Shown here in pieces: positions 8,405 through 18,200 of a stretch of 64,000 nt of DNA. Source of the stretch: Guptibacillus spartinae (lineage in GTDB: Bacteria; Bacillota; Bacilli; Bacillales; Guptibacillaceae); contig NZ_JAQQWU010000007.1 of NCBI RefSeq assembly GCF_028610625.1, forward strand, positions 152,667 to 216,666. The letters run 5' to 3'. Positions within the stretch are counted from its first letter, which is position 1. Each line of letters opens with the position of its first letter. The notes below the pieces were generated by a model. The model ran no database searches, was not told the DNA's origin, and saw only the letters and a program-made list of their open reading frames with translations. The translations under genes were made by a program, and so were the position numbers.

Positions 8405-9376
8405 TTATTTTTTTGCGCTTTCGCTCAAAGGAGTCATCTTAGGTTTATAAAAGGAACGATTATCGAGCGCAAAGACGCGATCTGTAAATTCACCAGGTTC
8501 TACTTTATCTAGTGCTCGATCAAGCATATTCATTTTCGCATCAATGTTATCAATCATATGCAAAATCTCTGCTTCACGAATCATAGGAGGCTTTGGACTC
8601 CCCCATTCTGCTTTGCCGTGGTGACTCAAAATAAGATGTTGAAGAAGCATGACTTCTTCTCCTTCAATCTCTAATTCTTTTGCTGCCTGTCCGATTTCAT
8701 TTACCATGATTGAGATATGACCAAGAAGTTTTCCTTCATTCGTATAGCTTGCTGCAATCGATCCAGACAGCTCTACGACTTTTCCTAAGTCATGTAGGAT
8801 GATCCCCCCATATAGCAGGTCTGTATCCAGTGATGGGTACAACTGAGTTAGTGACTTGGCAATATCAAGCATAGAGACAACATGATAAGATAATCCTGAC
8901 ACAAACTCATGATGGTTTTTTGTTGCAGCAGGGAACATAAGAAAATCATTTTGATGTTTTTTCACAAGATGACGGGTAATACGTTGAATATTTGGATTGC
9001 GCATTTCAAACACATATTGCGTGATTTTCTCCATAATTTCATTGACTTCAAGTGGCGCGGATTCCACGAAATCACTTACTCTCACCTGATCCATATCTGT
9101 TGCAAGGCGAATGGCTTTAATTCTTAGTTGATTACGTCCACGATAGCTTGTGACATCACCTTTCACCTTAATAATTTGCTGAGCATCAAAACTCTCTTCA
9201 TCGTCAGGAGAAGCATCCCAGAGCTTCGCTTCAATATCCCCTGACTTATCCTGCAGGATCAGTGTAAGGAATGGCTTTCCGTTACTTGCCACACCTTTCA
9301 CTGATGATTTAATTAATAGATAGTGATCAACTTGATCACCCACTCGGTAATGTCCGATTCCCTTGAATTCCTTCAT
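8405..9376 (-). CDS. yhaM: 3'-5' exoribonuclease YhaM
   Basis: 323 residues. An N-terminal OB-fold (about residues 12-95, with [14 protein letters not shown]) is followed by an HD phosphohydrolase domain with H195-D196 in [10 protein letters not shown] and [28 protein letters not shown] as further metal ligands. YhaM degrades RNA, and single-stranded DNA in vitro, from the 3' end with manganese or cobalt. GGAGGTG precedes the start. In B. subtilis it follows yhaN directly; here a two-component system intervenes, on the same strand. Confidence 0.95.
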   Translation of the reverse strand: MKEFKGIGHYRVGDQVDHYLLIKSSVKGVASNGKPFLTLILQDKSGDIEAKLWDASPDDEESFDAQQIIKVKGDVTSYRGRNQLRIKAIRLATDMDQVRVSDFVESAPLEVNEIMEKITQYVFEMRNPNIQRITRHLVKKHQNDFLMFPAATKNHHEFVSGLSYHVVSMLDIAKSLTQLYPSLDTDLLYGGIILHDLGKVVELSGSIAASYTNEGKLLGHISIMVNEIGQAAKELEIEGEEVMLLQHLILSHHGKAEWGSPKPPMIREAEILHMIDNIDAKMNMLDRALDKVEPGEFTDRVFALDNRSFYKPKMTPLSESAKK

Positions 9377-9440
9377 CTTTCCACCTCCGGGTCAACATAT
9401 ATTTATCTAGTATAGCATAGCGTCTTATTGAGATCGTTCA

Positions 9441-10796
9441 CTACGATTTTTTAGGCATCGTGATCGAAAAAACAACACCTTCATCCAAGTTCGTTACTTC
9501 TGCTCTCCCCTTATGACGCTCTGCAATTTTTTTAACAATCGCAAGTCCTATGCCAAATTGGCCTTTATCCCCTTTTTGAAAAGGTTCAAACAATCGCTCC
9601 TTTTCTACTTTCTCAAACGATATTTGATCCCCATCATTAAAAACTTCTAACGTTATCTCTTCTTCAGTCTCACGAGCTTTTAAGTGGATTTCACTTTTCG
9701 CATACCGTAATGCATTCTGAACAAGGTTGTCCATCGCTGTTAACATTTGTTCATGGATCGCAGTGAGTTCAATCTGTTCACCAGAAATAGAGAAAGTAAC
9801 ATCTTCTCTCTGGTACATGAACCGTTCACGGAGCTCTTCTGCAAGAATCCCAAAGCGAAATGTTTCCCAGTTCCCTTCAGGTTCGTCGATTGAATCGAGC
9901 TTAATATACGTCAGCATTCCTTTTACGCGCTGTTCCATCCGGTCAGATTCATTTAATATGATGGTCATCGTATTATCAAGTGAATCAGGCATCACACCAT
10001 CTTTAATGGATTGCGCATAACTTTTAATGATCATAATCGGTGTTTTCAACTCGTGTGAAGCATGTTGAATAAACGTTTTTTGAGCCTTGTCATATCTCAT
10101 TAGGTTTTGTCTCATTGACTCAAATTGATTAGAAAGCTTCTGAAACTCCTCATCCCCTTCCCACTTGAACGGTTCCTTCCAATTTCGATTAGCAATTTGC
10201 TCAAACCGCTCTCCAAGAACGGTTAACGGTCTTCGCAAATATTGCGCAATCCATGCTGCCGGAAAGAGGCTAAGAAACAAAGCAAAGAGTAAGATGATGA
10301 TGAGTCTCCACCAGAGACGGTCGATCATTTGATTGCGATACGTATCCCACATATAAGAAATAAAATACGCCTCTTGACCATTCACATCAACTTTGGATAT
10401 CACATAAAAAAGTGATGCCTGGTTGTTATAGGTAAGTTCATAACGTCCTTTATCTTTCTTTTGATCTAGTGCATTCTTGCGCATTTCAATAATCACTTCA
10501 TCAGGAATCGGATCACCTTGTAACGGTCCACTATAAAGTCTTGTAATCAAGGTGTGTCCGACAGATCGTTCCGCGTCCCTACGTTCGATAAAATCTTGAT
10601 CCGTTTGAGGCGGAAGCGGTCCATCTTGATCCGGAAACGTGTATCGTTGCTGTTCACTTTCAATAATCTGATACGTTTCTTCTGTTAATGTGCCTTTTAT
10701 AGAAAGAGGATAAATCACTGCAATTACGACACCTACGAGCAAGACAAGGATCATAAATGATAGCCAAATCCGCTTCGTTAAATTCAGGCGGATCAT
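9441..10796 (-). CDS. sensor histidine kinase
   Basis: 451 residues: helix 1 (about 10-31), an extracytoplasmic sensor of about 130 residues, helix 2 (about 163-185), HAMP, then HisKA with the phospho-acceptor H248 in QHASHELKTPIMIIKS and a HATPase with the N-box DNLVQNALRYAK and G-box GQFGIGLAIVKKI. It senses an unknown external signal and phosphorylates the adjacent regulator, with which it overlaps by 4 nt (ATGA), so translation is coupled. It resembles Firmicutes kinases of the PhoR/CssS-like layout, but I cannot assign an ortholog. Position between yhaN and yhaM is unusual compared with B. subtilis. Confidence 0.92.
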   Translation of the reverse strand: MIRLNLTKRIWLSFMILVLLVGVVIAVIYPLSIKGTLTEETYQIIESEQQRYTFPDQDGPLPPQTDQDFIERRDAERSVGHTLITRLYSGPLQGDPIPDEVIIEMRKNALDQKKDKGRYELTYNNQASLFYVISKVDVNGQEAYFISYMWDTYRNQMIDRLWWRLIIILLFALFLSLFPAAWIAQYLRRPLTVLGERFEQIANRNWKEPFKWEGDEEFQKLSNQFESMRQNLMRYDKAQKTFIQHASHELKTPIMIIKSYAQSIKDGVMPDSLDNTMTIILNESDRMEQRVKGMLTYIKLDSIDEPEGNWETFRFGILAEELRERFMYQREDVTFSISGEQIELTAIHEQMLTAMDNLVQNALRYAKSEIHLKARETEEEITLEVFNDGDQISFEKVEKERLFEPFQKGDKGQFGIGLAIVKKIAERHKGRAEVTNLDEGVVFSITMPKKS

Positions 10797-11458
10797 GTGA
10801 TTAACCGGTAACCAAGTCCGTATGACGTCTCAAGATTCATGCGAGGCATTTTCTTCCGTACGCGTCTAATTACATCATCAACAGCCCGATCTGAACCAAC
10901 GTAATCATCACCCCATACATGAACAAGAATTTGCTCTCTCGATAAAGTCTGATTGACATGATCCGCTAAGTAAAGAATTAAATCCATTTCTTTCGTCGTC
11001 AATTCAACCGGTTCTCCTCGATCAAGTACTTTTCTCGACACAGGGTCAATTTCATAATCGACGATTTCAAATCGTTTTTGGGATGATTGCTGATACACTC
11101 TCTGTAATAATTTCTTCGCACGAATGATGAGCTCCCTTGGCATGAACGGTTTCGCAATATAATCATCACTTCCCAATTCGAGTCCAACAATGCGGTCGAG
11201 ATCTTCATCTCTAGCAGATATGAAAATAACCGGCACATCATCTTCTGCCTTAATCTTTTTTAACAATTCATATCCGTCAATTCCAGGCAGCATAATATCC
11301 AATATCCATAAGTGGCAGCTTTCATGAATGCTATCAAGAGCTTCTTCCCCACTCATAAAGGTCTTAACCTGAAACCCTTCCTTTTCCATATACGTCTTTA
11401 AAATTTGCACCAGATTCTCTTCATCTTCAACTAAATGTATTTTATACATTTCTTCCAC
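10793..11458 (-). CDS. response regulator, OmpR/PhoB family
   Basis: 221 residues. The receiver domain has acidic pocket E11-D12, phospho-acceptor D54 in LWILDIMLPGIDG, T/S in VIFISARDED and K in DYIAKPFMPRE. The C-terminal winged helix carries LTTKEMDLILYLADH and VDDVIRRVRKKM. GTG at 11458 is taken as the start since GAGGTG is well placed; an ATG at 11449 is possible. The gene starts 4 nt after the yhaN stop and overlaps its kinase, so it probably belongs to the yhaO-yhaN transcript. Targets unknown. Confidence 0.93.
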   Translation of the reverse strand: MEEMYKIHLVEDEENLVQILKTYMEKEGFQVKTFMSGEEALDSIHESCHLWILDIMLPGIDGYELLKKIKAEDDVPVIFISARDEDLDRIVGLELGSDDYIAKPFMPRELIIRAKKLLQRVYQQSSQKRFEIVDYEIDPVSRKVLDRGEPVELTTKEMDLILYLADHVNQTLSREQILVHVWGDDYVGSDRAVDDVIRRVRKKMPRMNLETSYGLGYRLIT

Positions 11459-11462
11459 AAGA

Positions 11463-14249
11463 TCACCTCATTAAATGGTCTCTTTTATTTGGTATAACGG
11501 ATGAACGTTCAAGTACATGAAGGTTCTCATCTAATCCTACCGTGGTAGCGCTGTGGCATGTTAATAAAATCACTTGATGTTCTTTAGAAAACTTTTTAAT
11601 AAAGGTTTTCGCAAGATTCGTCCGTTTTTCATCAAAATTCACAAAAATATCATCAAGAAAAATAGGCAATTCGACTGTTGAAATGGAAGCAAGCGCAAGT
11701 CTAATACATAAATACAACTGTTCAGTTGTTCCCCTGCTTAACTCTGAGGGTTTAAATGCTCTTCCACTATGATGAATGACTCGGAAGGGTTCACCTTCTG
11801 AAGGGGGATAAACGGCTACGTAACGTCCATCCGTAATTGTGTTAAAGTATGCTTCTGCTTTTTTCATAACAGCTGGAAGCCGCTCTTCTTGATATCTTGC
11901 TTTCGCTTTTGTTAGAAGGTCAGCTGCAATTCTCATCACAGACCATCTTCTTGCAATGGTATTCAATTCATCCTCAGTTTGCTGACGTTGCAATAGAAGC
12001 TCATCATACGTGCCATCTTCGATTAAAAGACGAATTTTTTCTTGTTCACTTGCTATCTGCTTATAAAGGGACTGTTGATTCTCCCTAACCGACGCTTCTT
12101 TTTGTTCTACTTGTTGACGTTGATGGTCGATTTCTTCAATTGATGCAAACCTGACAGACGCATCTTCGCCAAGTTGAGCAGAAATGGTAGCTAGTTGTCG
12201 TTTCAGCTCTTTCGCTTCTTGATTAGCTTTTCCTTTTATTCGAAACGCCTCTTCACTCGCTGTATCTGCGAACTGCATTAGCGCATTCATTTCCCCTTTA
12301 CAGCTCTTTAATTTTGCGTTAACCTCACCAATCTGCTCTTCAAGAGACTTCAGTCTATTTTTCGCTAATTCCACTTCTTTCAAACTCTCTCTTTGCTCTT
12401 CTGCTTTTTGTAGTATAAGTTGGAGCGCCTTATCAGGGGTTTGATAGGCTAAATTCACTTTTTCACACAGATGCTTTATTCGTTCTTCGACCACTGTTAA
12501 TCTAGCTTCAAGCTCTTCTACTTGCTTCTGCTTTTGATTTCGTTCTGTTTGCAATCTTTTAATTGAAACCACTCGATCAAATGCCTCTAGTAAGGATGAA
12601 GGTTGCAAATCGTCCGGAAACCGATGTTGAGTGCGCCATTCCGCAAGATCTTTATCAAGCTGGTATCTTTCTGCTTCCCAAAGATCCATTTTTTCAGCAG
12701 CTTTCAAGTAAGTGCGATTCAAACGATCTACTTGATCTTTTAATTGTTCAGCTTGTCGAGCCAACTCTCTCTCACGAAGTCGTGTCTCATCGTGTAAACC
12801 GTTCTTAGAACCTTTCGTTGTATAGTTCATCAGGAACGCTCCGCCTATGACAATAGCAGCCGCTAAAAAGCCCAGCACCCAATTCTCAACTAAACCGATT
12901 ACAATCAGAAGAATGATTGCAAGTGCCACCATCCCAAATGGTCGCTTTTGGGTTGAAGAGAATTCTCTCTCTCCTTTTTCGCGAACCTTTTCAGAAGCCA
13001 TACGATCTTTTATTCGTTTATACTCATTTTCCTCTTTCTCAAGCTCATCTTTAGCAGTAAGAAATCCTTCATTTACGTATTGGTACTTCTGATCGGATTG
13101 CTGATAGGCTTCTTTAAGTTGTTTTAAACTTTGACGTCCAGAAAAAGGCGTCTTTACCCTATCAACCATTTCTTCATTTTGCCCCAATTCCTGCAATTCT
13201 CTTTCAAGGGTGGTTTCAACGGAATAAATTTCTTGCTTTAGCTGCCTTTGTTCTTCTGTTCTTGCTCGGTATAGAATCATTTCTTCGTTTATAAACGAAG
13301 CTTCTTGCAGGAATTCTCTCCAATTAGGCAGAAGATGAGCAGGATGCAGCCCTTCTTTTGACAGCTGCATTCTTTTATTTAAACTTTCTAACTCTCCGGA
13401 TAGAAGAACAGCCTGCTCCTTCCATTTATCCATTCTTACAAGTCCTTCCTCCGGAAAAGGACTAGAATCAGGCAATCTGTGCAACTCTTGATGGATCTGT
13501 TGTTTTTCTTTAAGGAGGGGGAAGATCTGTTTCTCATAATCAAGCATGCGCTGCTCGGATTGAAGCGATTGTAATTCCTCTGCCTTTTCTTCTCCTTCTC
13601 TGTCTAACTCTTCTACCTTTTTAATCAGCTGGTTGTAGCCCTCGTTTTTCTTTTCCCAATCGCTTGTCCTTTTCTTTAAAGACTCATAGATTTCTAGCTT
13701 TTCATTCAATGGTGGCTTTCTCCCACCAGGCTTAAAGATTTCCCCCTGCCATTTATCTAAATTCTTTTCAATTGCTAGTAATGAAGCCCCGCCACTCATA
13801 CCGGCTTCATATAATATTTGATTCCAGCTGTCTTCATCGTACGTTTGATATTCATTTAACGTCGTTAAATCGCAAAAGAAGATTTGTCTGAAGCTTGTTC
13901 GATTCATTCCCTTCAGCAAATCCTTTAAGTCGTCACGATCTCCTAATGTGCCATTTGAATAGTAGATCACCACCTTTTCAGAGGTGAGATCTTTCGTTCG
14001 TTCAATTCGAAGTGACTCCTCATCAACTTCAACAGAAAGTACACCCCCAAAACGCGGAAGGTAATTCCTATTATAGTTGTTATCTTGACGTGCTTTAAAT
14101 CCAAATAACACATATTCAATAAAGGCAATTAGCGTTGATTTTCCCGCTTCGTTTTCACCGAAAACCAGGTGCAAATCATCTGAGATATTTTCTATTTGCT
14201 CATTTTCAAACTTGCCGAACCCATAAATTTCGACTCCATTCAGTTTCAT
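11463..14249 (-). CDS. yhaN: SMC-like ATPase YhaN (SbcC/Rad50-like)
   Basis: 928 residues. An N-terminal ATPase half has Walker A GENEAGKST (31-39). Long coiled coils run on both sides of a double hydrophobic stretch (about residues 437-475, GMVALAIILLIVIGLVENWVLG onward) that should anchor the coil tip in the membrane. The C-terminal half carries the signature-like ELSRGTTEQLYLCIRLALA and Walker B LPIFLDDIFVNFD. With YhaO it forms a putative DNA-end processing complex parallel to SbcCD (called SbcE in B. subtilis). The start overlaps the yhaO stop (ATGA), so the two are translationally coupled. Confidence 0.93.
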   Translation of the reverse strand: MKLNGVEIYGFGKFENEQIENISDDLHLVFGENEAGKSTLIAFIEYVLFGFKARQDNNYNRNYLPRFGGVLSVEVDEESLRIERTKDLTSEKVVIYYSNGTLGDRDDLKDLLKGMNRTSFRQIFFCDLTTLNEYQTYDEDSWNQILYEAGMSGGASLLAIEKNLDKWQGEIFKPGGRKPPLNEKLEIYESLKKRTSDWEKKNEGYNQLIKKVEELDREGEEKAEELQSLQSEQRMLDYEKQIFPLLKEKQQIHQELHRLPDSSPFPEEGLVRMDKWKEQAVLLSGELESLNKRMQLSKEGLHPAHLLPNWREFLQEASFINEEMILYRARTEEQRQLKQEIYSVETTLERELQELGQNEEMVDRVKTPFSGRQSLKQLKEAYQQSDQKYQYVNEGFLTAKDELEKEENEYKRIKDRMASEKVREKGEREFSSTQKRPFGMVALAIILLIVIGLVENWVLGFLAAAIVIGGAFLMNYTTKGSKNGLHDETRLRERELARQAEQLKDQVDRLNRTYLKAAEKMDLWEAERYQLDKDLAEWRTQHRFPDDLQPSSLLEAFDRVVSIKRLQTERNQKQKQVEELEARLTVVEERIKHLCEKVNLAYQTPDKALQLILQKAEEQRESLKEVELAKNRLKSLEEQIGEVNAKLKSCKGEMNALMQFADTASEEAFRIKGKANQEAKELKRQLATISAQLGEDASVRFASIEEIDHQRQQVEQKEASVRENQQSLYKQIASEQEKIRLLIEDGTYDELLLQRQQTEDELNTIARRWSVMRIAADLLTKAKARYQEERLPAVMKKAEAYFNTITDGRYVAVYPPSEGEPFRVIHHSGRAFKPSELSRGTTEQLYLCIRLALASISTVELPIFLDDIFVNFDEKRTNLAKTFIKKFSKEHQVILLTCHSATTVGLDENLHVLERSSVIPNKRDHLMR

Positions 14250-15490
14250 GACCCTCCGCCCCCTTTTGATTCAATGAGGTAGGTGAGCAGTAGCTCTTCT
14301 GCTTCTTTGATTAACTGCCCTTCATCTTCAATTGGATGAAGCGCCTTTCTCGCTCGCCTGTGTTCATAAAGAGGAGCAAGAGCTTCTTTTAAATTGTTTT
14401 GTTTATAGTCATCTGAAATCAAGAGAATATCTTGTAAAAAACCACTTTGCTGTTTTAAACTTTCGCGGTTCCATGAAGGCAAAGAATGCAAAGATAATTT
14501 GTATGGCCATACGAATCCGTTTTCTTCCATATCTCGATGTAGCTGTAGCGTCTGAAGTAGATCTTCTAATTGATTTCCATACAGCAAATCTGTATGTATT
14601 GTACTCCTTCCTACAAATTCGATATTAATTAAATGGCCGCCAGAAGAAAAGCTTTCCTGATTCAAAACGTCTTCACAAGCATTTAATAGATGCTGAATGG
14701 ATTCACATTGGCCAATATCGACACTTAGTCTATGCCATGTGACATCAGACGTTTGATGAAATTCTATTAATGGACCTGCTTCACTTAACTTAACAAAGTA
14801 ACATCCCTTTTCACCCCGCTCTTTGGAATGAGCCCCCTGAATGTTCCCAGGATACACAATGGGAGGGTTATCTTGTAACTCTGCCCGTTGATGGATATGC
14901 CCAAGGGCCCAATAATCAAAATTTTTCTCGATTAATTCACTTAATGTAAACGGGGCATAAGCAGAATGATCTGTCTGGCCTTCTAAATTTCCGTGAAGCA
15001 TTCCAATTTGAAAACTTCTTTCATCTGCCCTCTGATAATCATTTACCCTCTTTTCGTTTACATGACGAGTTGGATAACTAAATCCATGAATCCAGGCTAA
15101 TACTTCACCTTCTCGCTTGTATGGAATGGCTTCGACCTTTTCTTGAAAAAAATAGCTTGATTTCGGCCATGTTAGAGTAGCCCACTCTCCGTCTAGTGCA
15201 TCGTGATTACCATGGGAAAGATAGCTATGAATGCCTGCTTTATCTAACCTCTTTAATTCTTGTAACAGAACCACTTGGGTCTTTATGCTTCGATAGCTAC
15301 TATCAAACAAATCTCCTGCGAATAGGACAAAATCGACTTGTTTCTGAATAGCCAGATCAACGATCGCACGTAAGGAGCGATAGGCGCTTTCTCGCACAAA
15401 ATCAAGAATGGAAGTTGGTAATTGATTAGCACCTGTGAATGGTCGATCTAAGTGTAAATCGGCACAGTGCAGAAAGGTTACTTCTTTCAT
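14246..15490 (-). CDS. yhaO: DNA repair exonuclease YhaO (SbcD/Mre11-like)
   Basis: About 414 residues with the calcineurin-like phosphoesterase motifs in order: CADLHLDRPF, FAGDLFDSS, LSHGNHDALDG, MLHGNLEGQ and WALGHIHQR. These residues bind two metals and cut DNA 3'-5' in Mre11/SbcD relatives. It is the nuclease partner of YhaN, whose ATG overlaps its stop. GGGAG precedes ATG at 15490; a GTG directly upstream (15493) is less well spaced. First gene of the yhaO-yhaN-regulator-kinase-yhaM block. Confidence 0.93.
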   Translation of the reverse strand: MKEVTFLHCADLHLDRPFTGANQLPTSILDFVRESAYRSLRAIVDLAIQKQVDFVLFAGDLFDSSYRSIKTQVVLLQELKRLDKAGIHSYLSHGNHDALDGEWATLTWPKSSYFFQEKVEAIPYKREGEVLAWIHGFSYPTRHVNEKRVNDYQRADERSFQIGMLHGNLEGQTDHSAYAPFTLSELIEKNFDYWALGHIHQRAELQDNPPIVYPGNIQGAHSKERGEKGCYFVKLSEAGPLIEFHQTSDVTWHRLSVDIGQCESIQHLLNACEDVLNQESFSSGGHLINIEFVGRSTIHTDLLYGNQLEDLLQTLQLHRDMEENGFVWPYKLSLHSLPSWNRESLKQQSGFLQDILLISDDYKQNNLKEALAPLYEHRRARKALHPIEDEGQLIKEAEELLLTYLIESKGGGGS

Positions 15491-15620
15491 CACTCATCTC
15501 CCTTTCGAATGCTCTCTATCATTCATTTTACCATATTCAATCGAGCGCACGTTCGTACGTTTACACATTTTCTACTGCAATCAACAATGGGTCTAACCGA
15601 GTCAATTCAATAAAGGGAAG

Positions 15621-15669
15621 AATGCTAAAACGACCCGGGGGAACCATCCCCCCAGGTCGTTTAGCATCT
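15621..15669. terminator. long GC-rich terminator after yhaP
   Basis: AATGCTAAAACGACC pairs with 15655-15669 and CCGGGGG with CCCCC runs inside. The T-rich tail is better on the plus strand; on the minus strand it is short, but this is where the yhaQP message should end. Confidence 0.75.
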
Positions 15670-15681
15670 TTCTTTTTTTAA

Positions 15682-16935
15682 CTATTGTTCACGTTTCGAC
15701 AATTTCAATGCTTTTCCAATATCCTTTAATGAAGATGATTTCCCATACATGAGAACACCACCTCGATAGACTTTCGCACCCATGATGCCAAATAAGACAA
15801 TTGCTCCCACCAGTAGCGCAAGGCTAAGTGCTACTTCCCAGAATGGAATCGAGAGCATACCTACGCGTAAAAACATCACAACCGGTGAGAAAAACGGAAT
15901 ATAAGATGAAATTGTGACGAATGTAGCAGATGGTGTACTTAGACCAAACATCGCGATAAAGAAGGCGACAATGATTAGAAGTTGCACTGGCATAATCATC
16001 TGCTGCACTTCTTCAGCCCTGCTTACAAGTGATCCAACCATGGCAAGGATCGTTGCATACAGCAAATACCCGAGCATAAAGAAAACAATGGCATAAACAA
16101 TGAGCGAAGCTGAAATGTTACTAAAATCAAGAAATGAAAGAAAGCCTGTTTCGGTGAGGCTATCCTCCTGCATCTGCATAAACAAATAACCACTCGCAAT
16201 AATAATCGCGTATTGGGTTAAACCAAGCAAAGCAATTCCAAGAATCTTACCAAACATTTGCTTAACAGGAGAAACGCTTGAAATTAATATTTCCATCACT
16301 CGTGATGATTTTTCTGTCGCTACTTCCACTGCTACCATATTTCCATAAAAAATGACTGAAAAGTAGATGACGAATAAGAGAACATAGACAAACACGCGCG
16401 CTTGATTTAATTCGTCCTCTGTCTTTGCACCTTTTTCTAAAGCCACTTTCTCAAATTGTACAGGCTGATCGATTTGGTTAAGCTGCTCTTGTGTCACACC
16501 AGCTTTTTCAGCAGCAAAGGTACTTTTCATTTGCTGAAGTGCGGCTTCAAGTACTTGAGGGGTTACTTGTTCTGCCACCGTCTCTGCTTTATAAACCCCT
16601 GAAGGTTCCTCCGCTTCATTTTCTTCAAGAACCAAATAGCTGTCGAACTCTCCCTCTTCAATCGCTTTCTCCGCTTCTTCTTCCGTTCCATCAAATTTCT
16701 CTAAAACAATATCAGCGTTCATCATGTTGATCTGCTTCTCAAGTGGTGAATAATACGATCCTGTATCAATCACTCCTACTCGATCAGCCTCACTTGAATC
16801 AAAGGTATTGATAATGGTTGAGATGTTTGTAATTAAGAAGATCATCAATAATGTTATAACCGTTGTAATAATAAACGCTTTGGATTTTAAGCGATTTAAA
16901 TAGGTCTGAGAAAGAACGATGAAAAACTTATTCAT
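15682..16935 (-). CDS. yhaP: ABC-2 type permease YhaP (NatB-like)
   Basis: About 417 residues: an N-terminal membrane helix, a large extracytoplasmic domain rich in acidic residues (about 45-190), and six C-terminal membrane helices with NMVAVEVATEKSSRVMEILISSVSPVKQMFGKI, characteristic of NatB/YhaP sodium-type ABC-2 permeases. With YhaQ it should form an exporter; the substrate is not known. The start at 16935 has GGTGGGTG upstream and lies inside the end of yhaQ (8-nt overlap), so the two genes are coupled. Confidence 0.9.
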   Translation of the reverse strand: MNKFFIVLSQTYLNRLKSKAFIITTVITLLMIFLITNISTIINTFDSSEADRVGVIDTGSYYSPLEKQINMMNADIVLEKFDGTEEEAEKAIEEGEFDSYLVLEENEAEEPSGVYKAETVAEQVTPQVLEAALQQMKSTFAAEKAGVTQEQLNQIDQPVQFEKVALEKGAKTEDELNQARVFVYVLLFVIYFSVIFYGNMVAVEVATEKSSRVMEILISSVSPVKQMFGKILGIALLGLTQYAIIIASGYLFMQMQEDSLTETGFLSFLDFSNISASLIVYAIVFFMLGYLLYATILAMVGSLVSRAEEVQQMIMPVQLLIIVAFFIAMFGLSTPSATFVTISSYIPFFSPVVMFLRVGMLSIPFWEVALSLALLVGAIVLFGIMGAKVYRGGVLMYGKSSSLKDIGKALKLSKREQ

Positions 16936-17824
16936 ACGCTGCACCCACCTTCTCAATGAAAATATCATTTAAAGATGGCTCTTCTAATTCAAACTTTCTC
17001 ACGAACCCTTTACTTGCTAACTCTCCTAAAATTGTCTGAGAAGCTTGTTCATTCTCAATTTGAACGACACTATGATTCATACCTTGTTTCAAACGAAGAA
17101 CCCCCTCCACATTTTTTAAAAAGGAGAGATCAAAATCTGCATCAATTCGAATGTTTTTTTTCCCATATGAACGCTTAATTTCTTTCAAATTTCCTGAAAC
17201 GACTGCTTTTCCTTTATGTAAAATACAGAGATGCTCACAAAGTTCTTCCACATGTTCCATTCGATGACTGGAGAATAAAATTGTTGTTCCAGCTTTTTTT
17301 AAATCAAGTACAGCCTCTTTTAGCACTTCAACATTTACAGGATCTAGTCCACTAAATGGCTCATCTAGAATAAGCAACTCTGGTTTATGGATGACGCTAG
17401 CAATGAATTGAATTTTTTGCTGATTTCCTTTCGATAGTTCTTCTACTTTCTTGTCGAGGTATTCTGGTACTTTAAACCGATCCAGCCAGCTTGTGATCTC
17501 TTTTTCGACCTCAGATTTCTTCATCCCCCGTAATTTCCCAAGGTAAATTAATTGCTCTTTTACTTTCATCTTTGGATAAAGGCCGCGTTCTTCAGGTAAG
17601 TAACCAATTAAATGACTAGAATCGTAGGAGATTCGTTCACCCTTCCAGCTAATTGTTCCTTTCGTTTGATCAATCAGTCTCAATAGCATCCGAAATGTCG
17701 TCGTTTTACCAGCTCCATTCCCACCTAGCAAACCAAAGATCTCATTTTCAGGAATGGAAAGATTCAGTTCCTCAACTGCGGTAAAGGCACCAAACTGTTT
17801 CGAAACATGTTGAAATTCGAGCAT
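16928..17824 (-). CDS. yhaQ: ABC transporter ATPase YhaQ
   Basis: 298 residues with Walker A GGNGAGKTTT, signature LSKGNQQKIQFIASV, Walker B LLILDEPFSGLDP and the switch histidine in FSSHRMEHVEEL. The C-terminal extension of about 80 residues is typical of the CcmA/NatA group that serves ABC-2 permeases. AAGGGGGA precedes the ATG. It is the first gene of the yhaQ-yhaP operon. Confidence 0.93.
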   Translation of the reverse strand: MLEFQHVSKQFGAFTAVEELNLSIPENEIFGLLGGNGAGKTTTFRMLLRLIDQTKGTISWKGERISYDSSHLIGYLPEERGLYPKMKVKEQLIYLGKLRGMKKSEVEKEITSWLDRFKVPEYLDKKVEELSKGNQQKIQFIASVIHKPELLILDEPFSGLDPVNVEVLKEAVLDLKKAGTTILFSSHRMEHVEELCEHLCILHKGKAVVSGNLKEIKRSYGKKNIRIDADFDLSFLKNVEGVLRLKQGMNHSVVQIENEQASQTILGELASKGFVRKFELEEPSLNDIFIEKVGAAYE

Positions 17825-17962
17825 AGCTTCCCCCTTTTAACTATTCATTACCTTTAAACACCATGATAAGTATAACGTTTTATTTTCTTAAAAGATTCGT
17901 TTTTTTAGAAAAAAGTGACAACAAATTGTTCAATCGGTAAACTATTAGTAGGAGGGGATAAC

Positions 17963-18148
17963 ATGGAAAAATACATTATCACAGCATTCGAAAAAAGCGG
18001 CGCTACCGTTCTTGATGAAAGTTTCGAAGCACAAGATGACAAAGAAGCAAAAAAAGTAGGCGAGGAACTGTTAAAGCAGAAAGGATTTGAAAACCACACA
18101 GCCCGAGTCGTCTCATCTGCAGGAAAATTGATCGTCTTAAAAAGATAG
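17963..18148 (+). CDS. yhzD: YhzD-like small protein
   Basis: 61 residues (MEKYIITAFEKSGATVLDES at the N-terminus), with predicted beta-alpha layout and a C-terminal AGKLIVLKR. It matches my memory of the YhzD-like family in length and pattern; function unknown. The start at 17963 has GTAGGAGGGGA upstream; the frame is open 48 nt further but without a site. It is a lone gene diverging from yhaQ and ending at a strong terminator. Confidence 0.75.
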   Translation: MEKYIITAFEKSGATVLDESFEAQDDKEAKKVGEELLKQKGFENHTARVVSSAGKLIVLKR

Positions 18149-18160
18149 CGCTATCATGAA

Positions 18161-18199
18161 AGAACCGCCCGTCCATAAAAGGACAGGCGGTTCTGTTTT
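18161..18199. terminator. bidirectional terminator between yhzD and the aldehyde dehydrogenase
   Basis: AGAACCGCC and GTCC pair with GGAC and GGCGGTTCT, followed by TGTTTTATT. Confidence 0.87.
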
Positions 18200-18200
18200 A

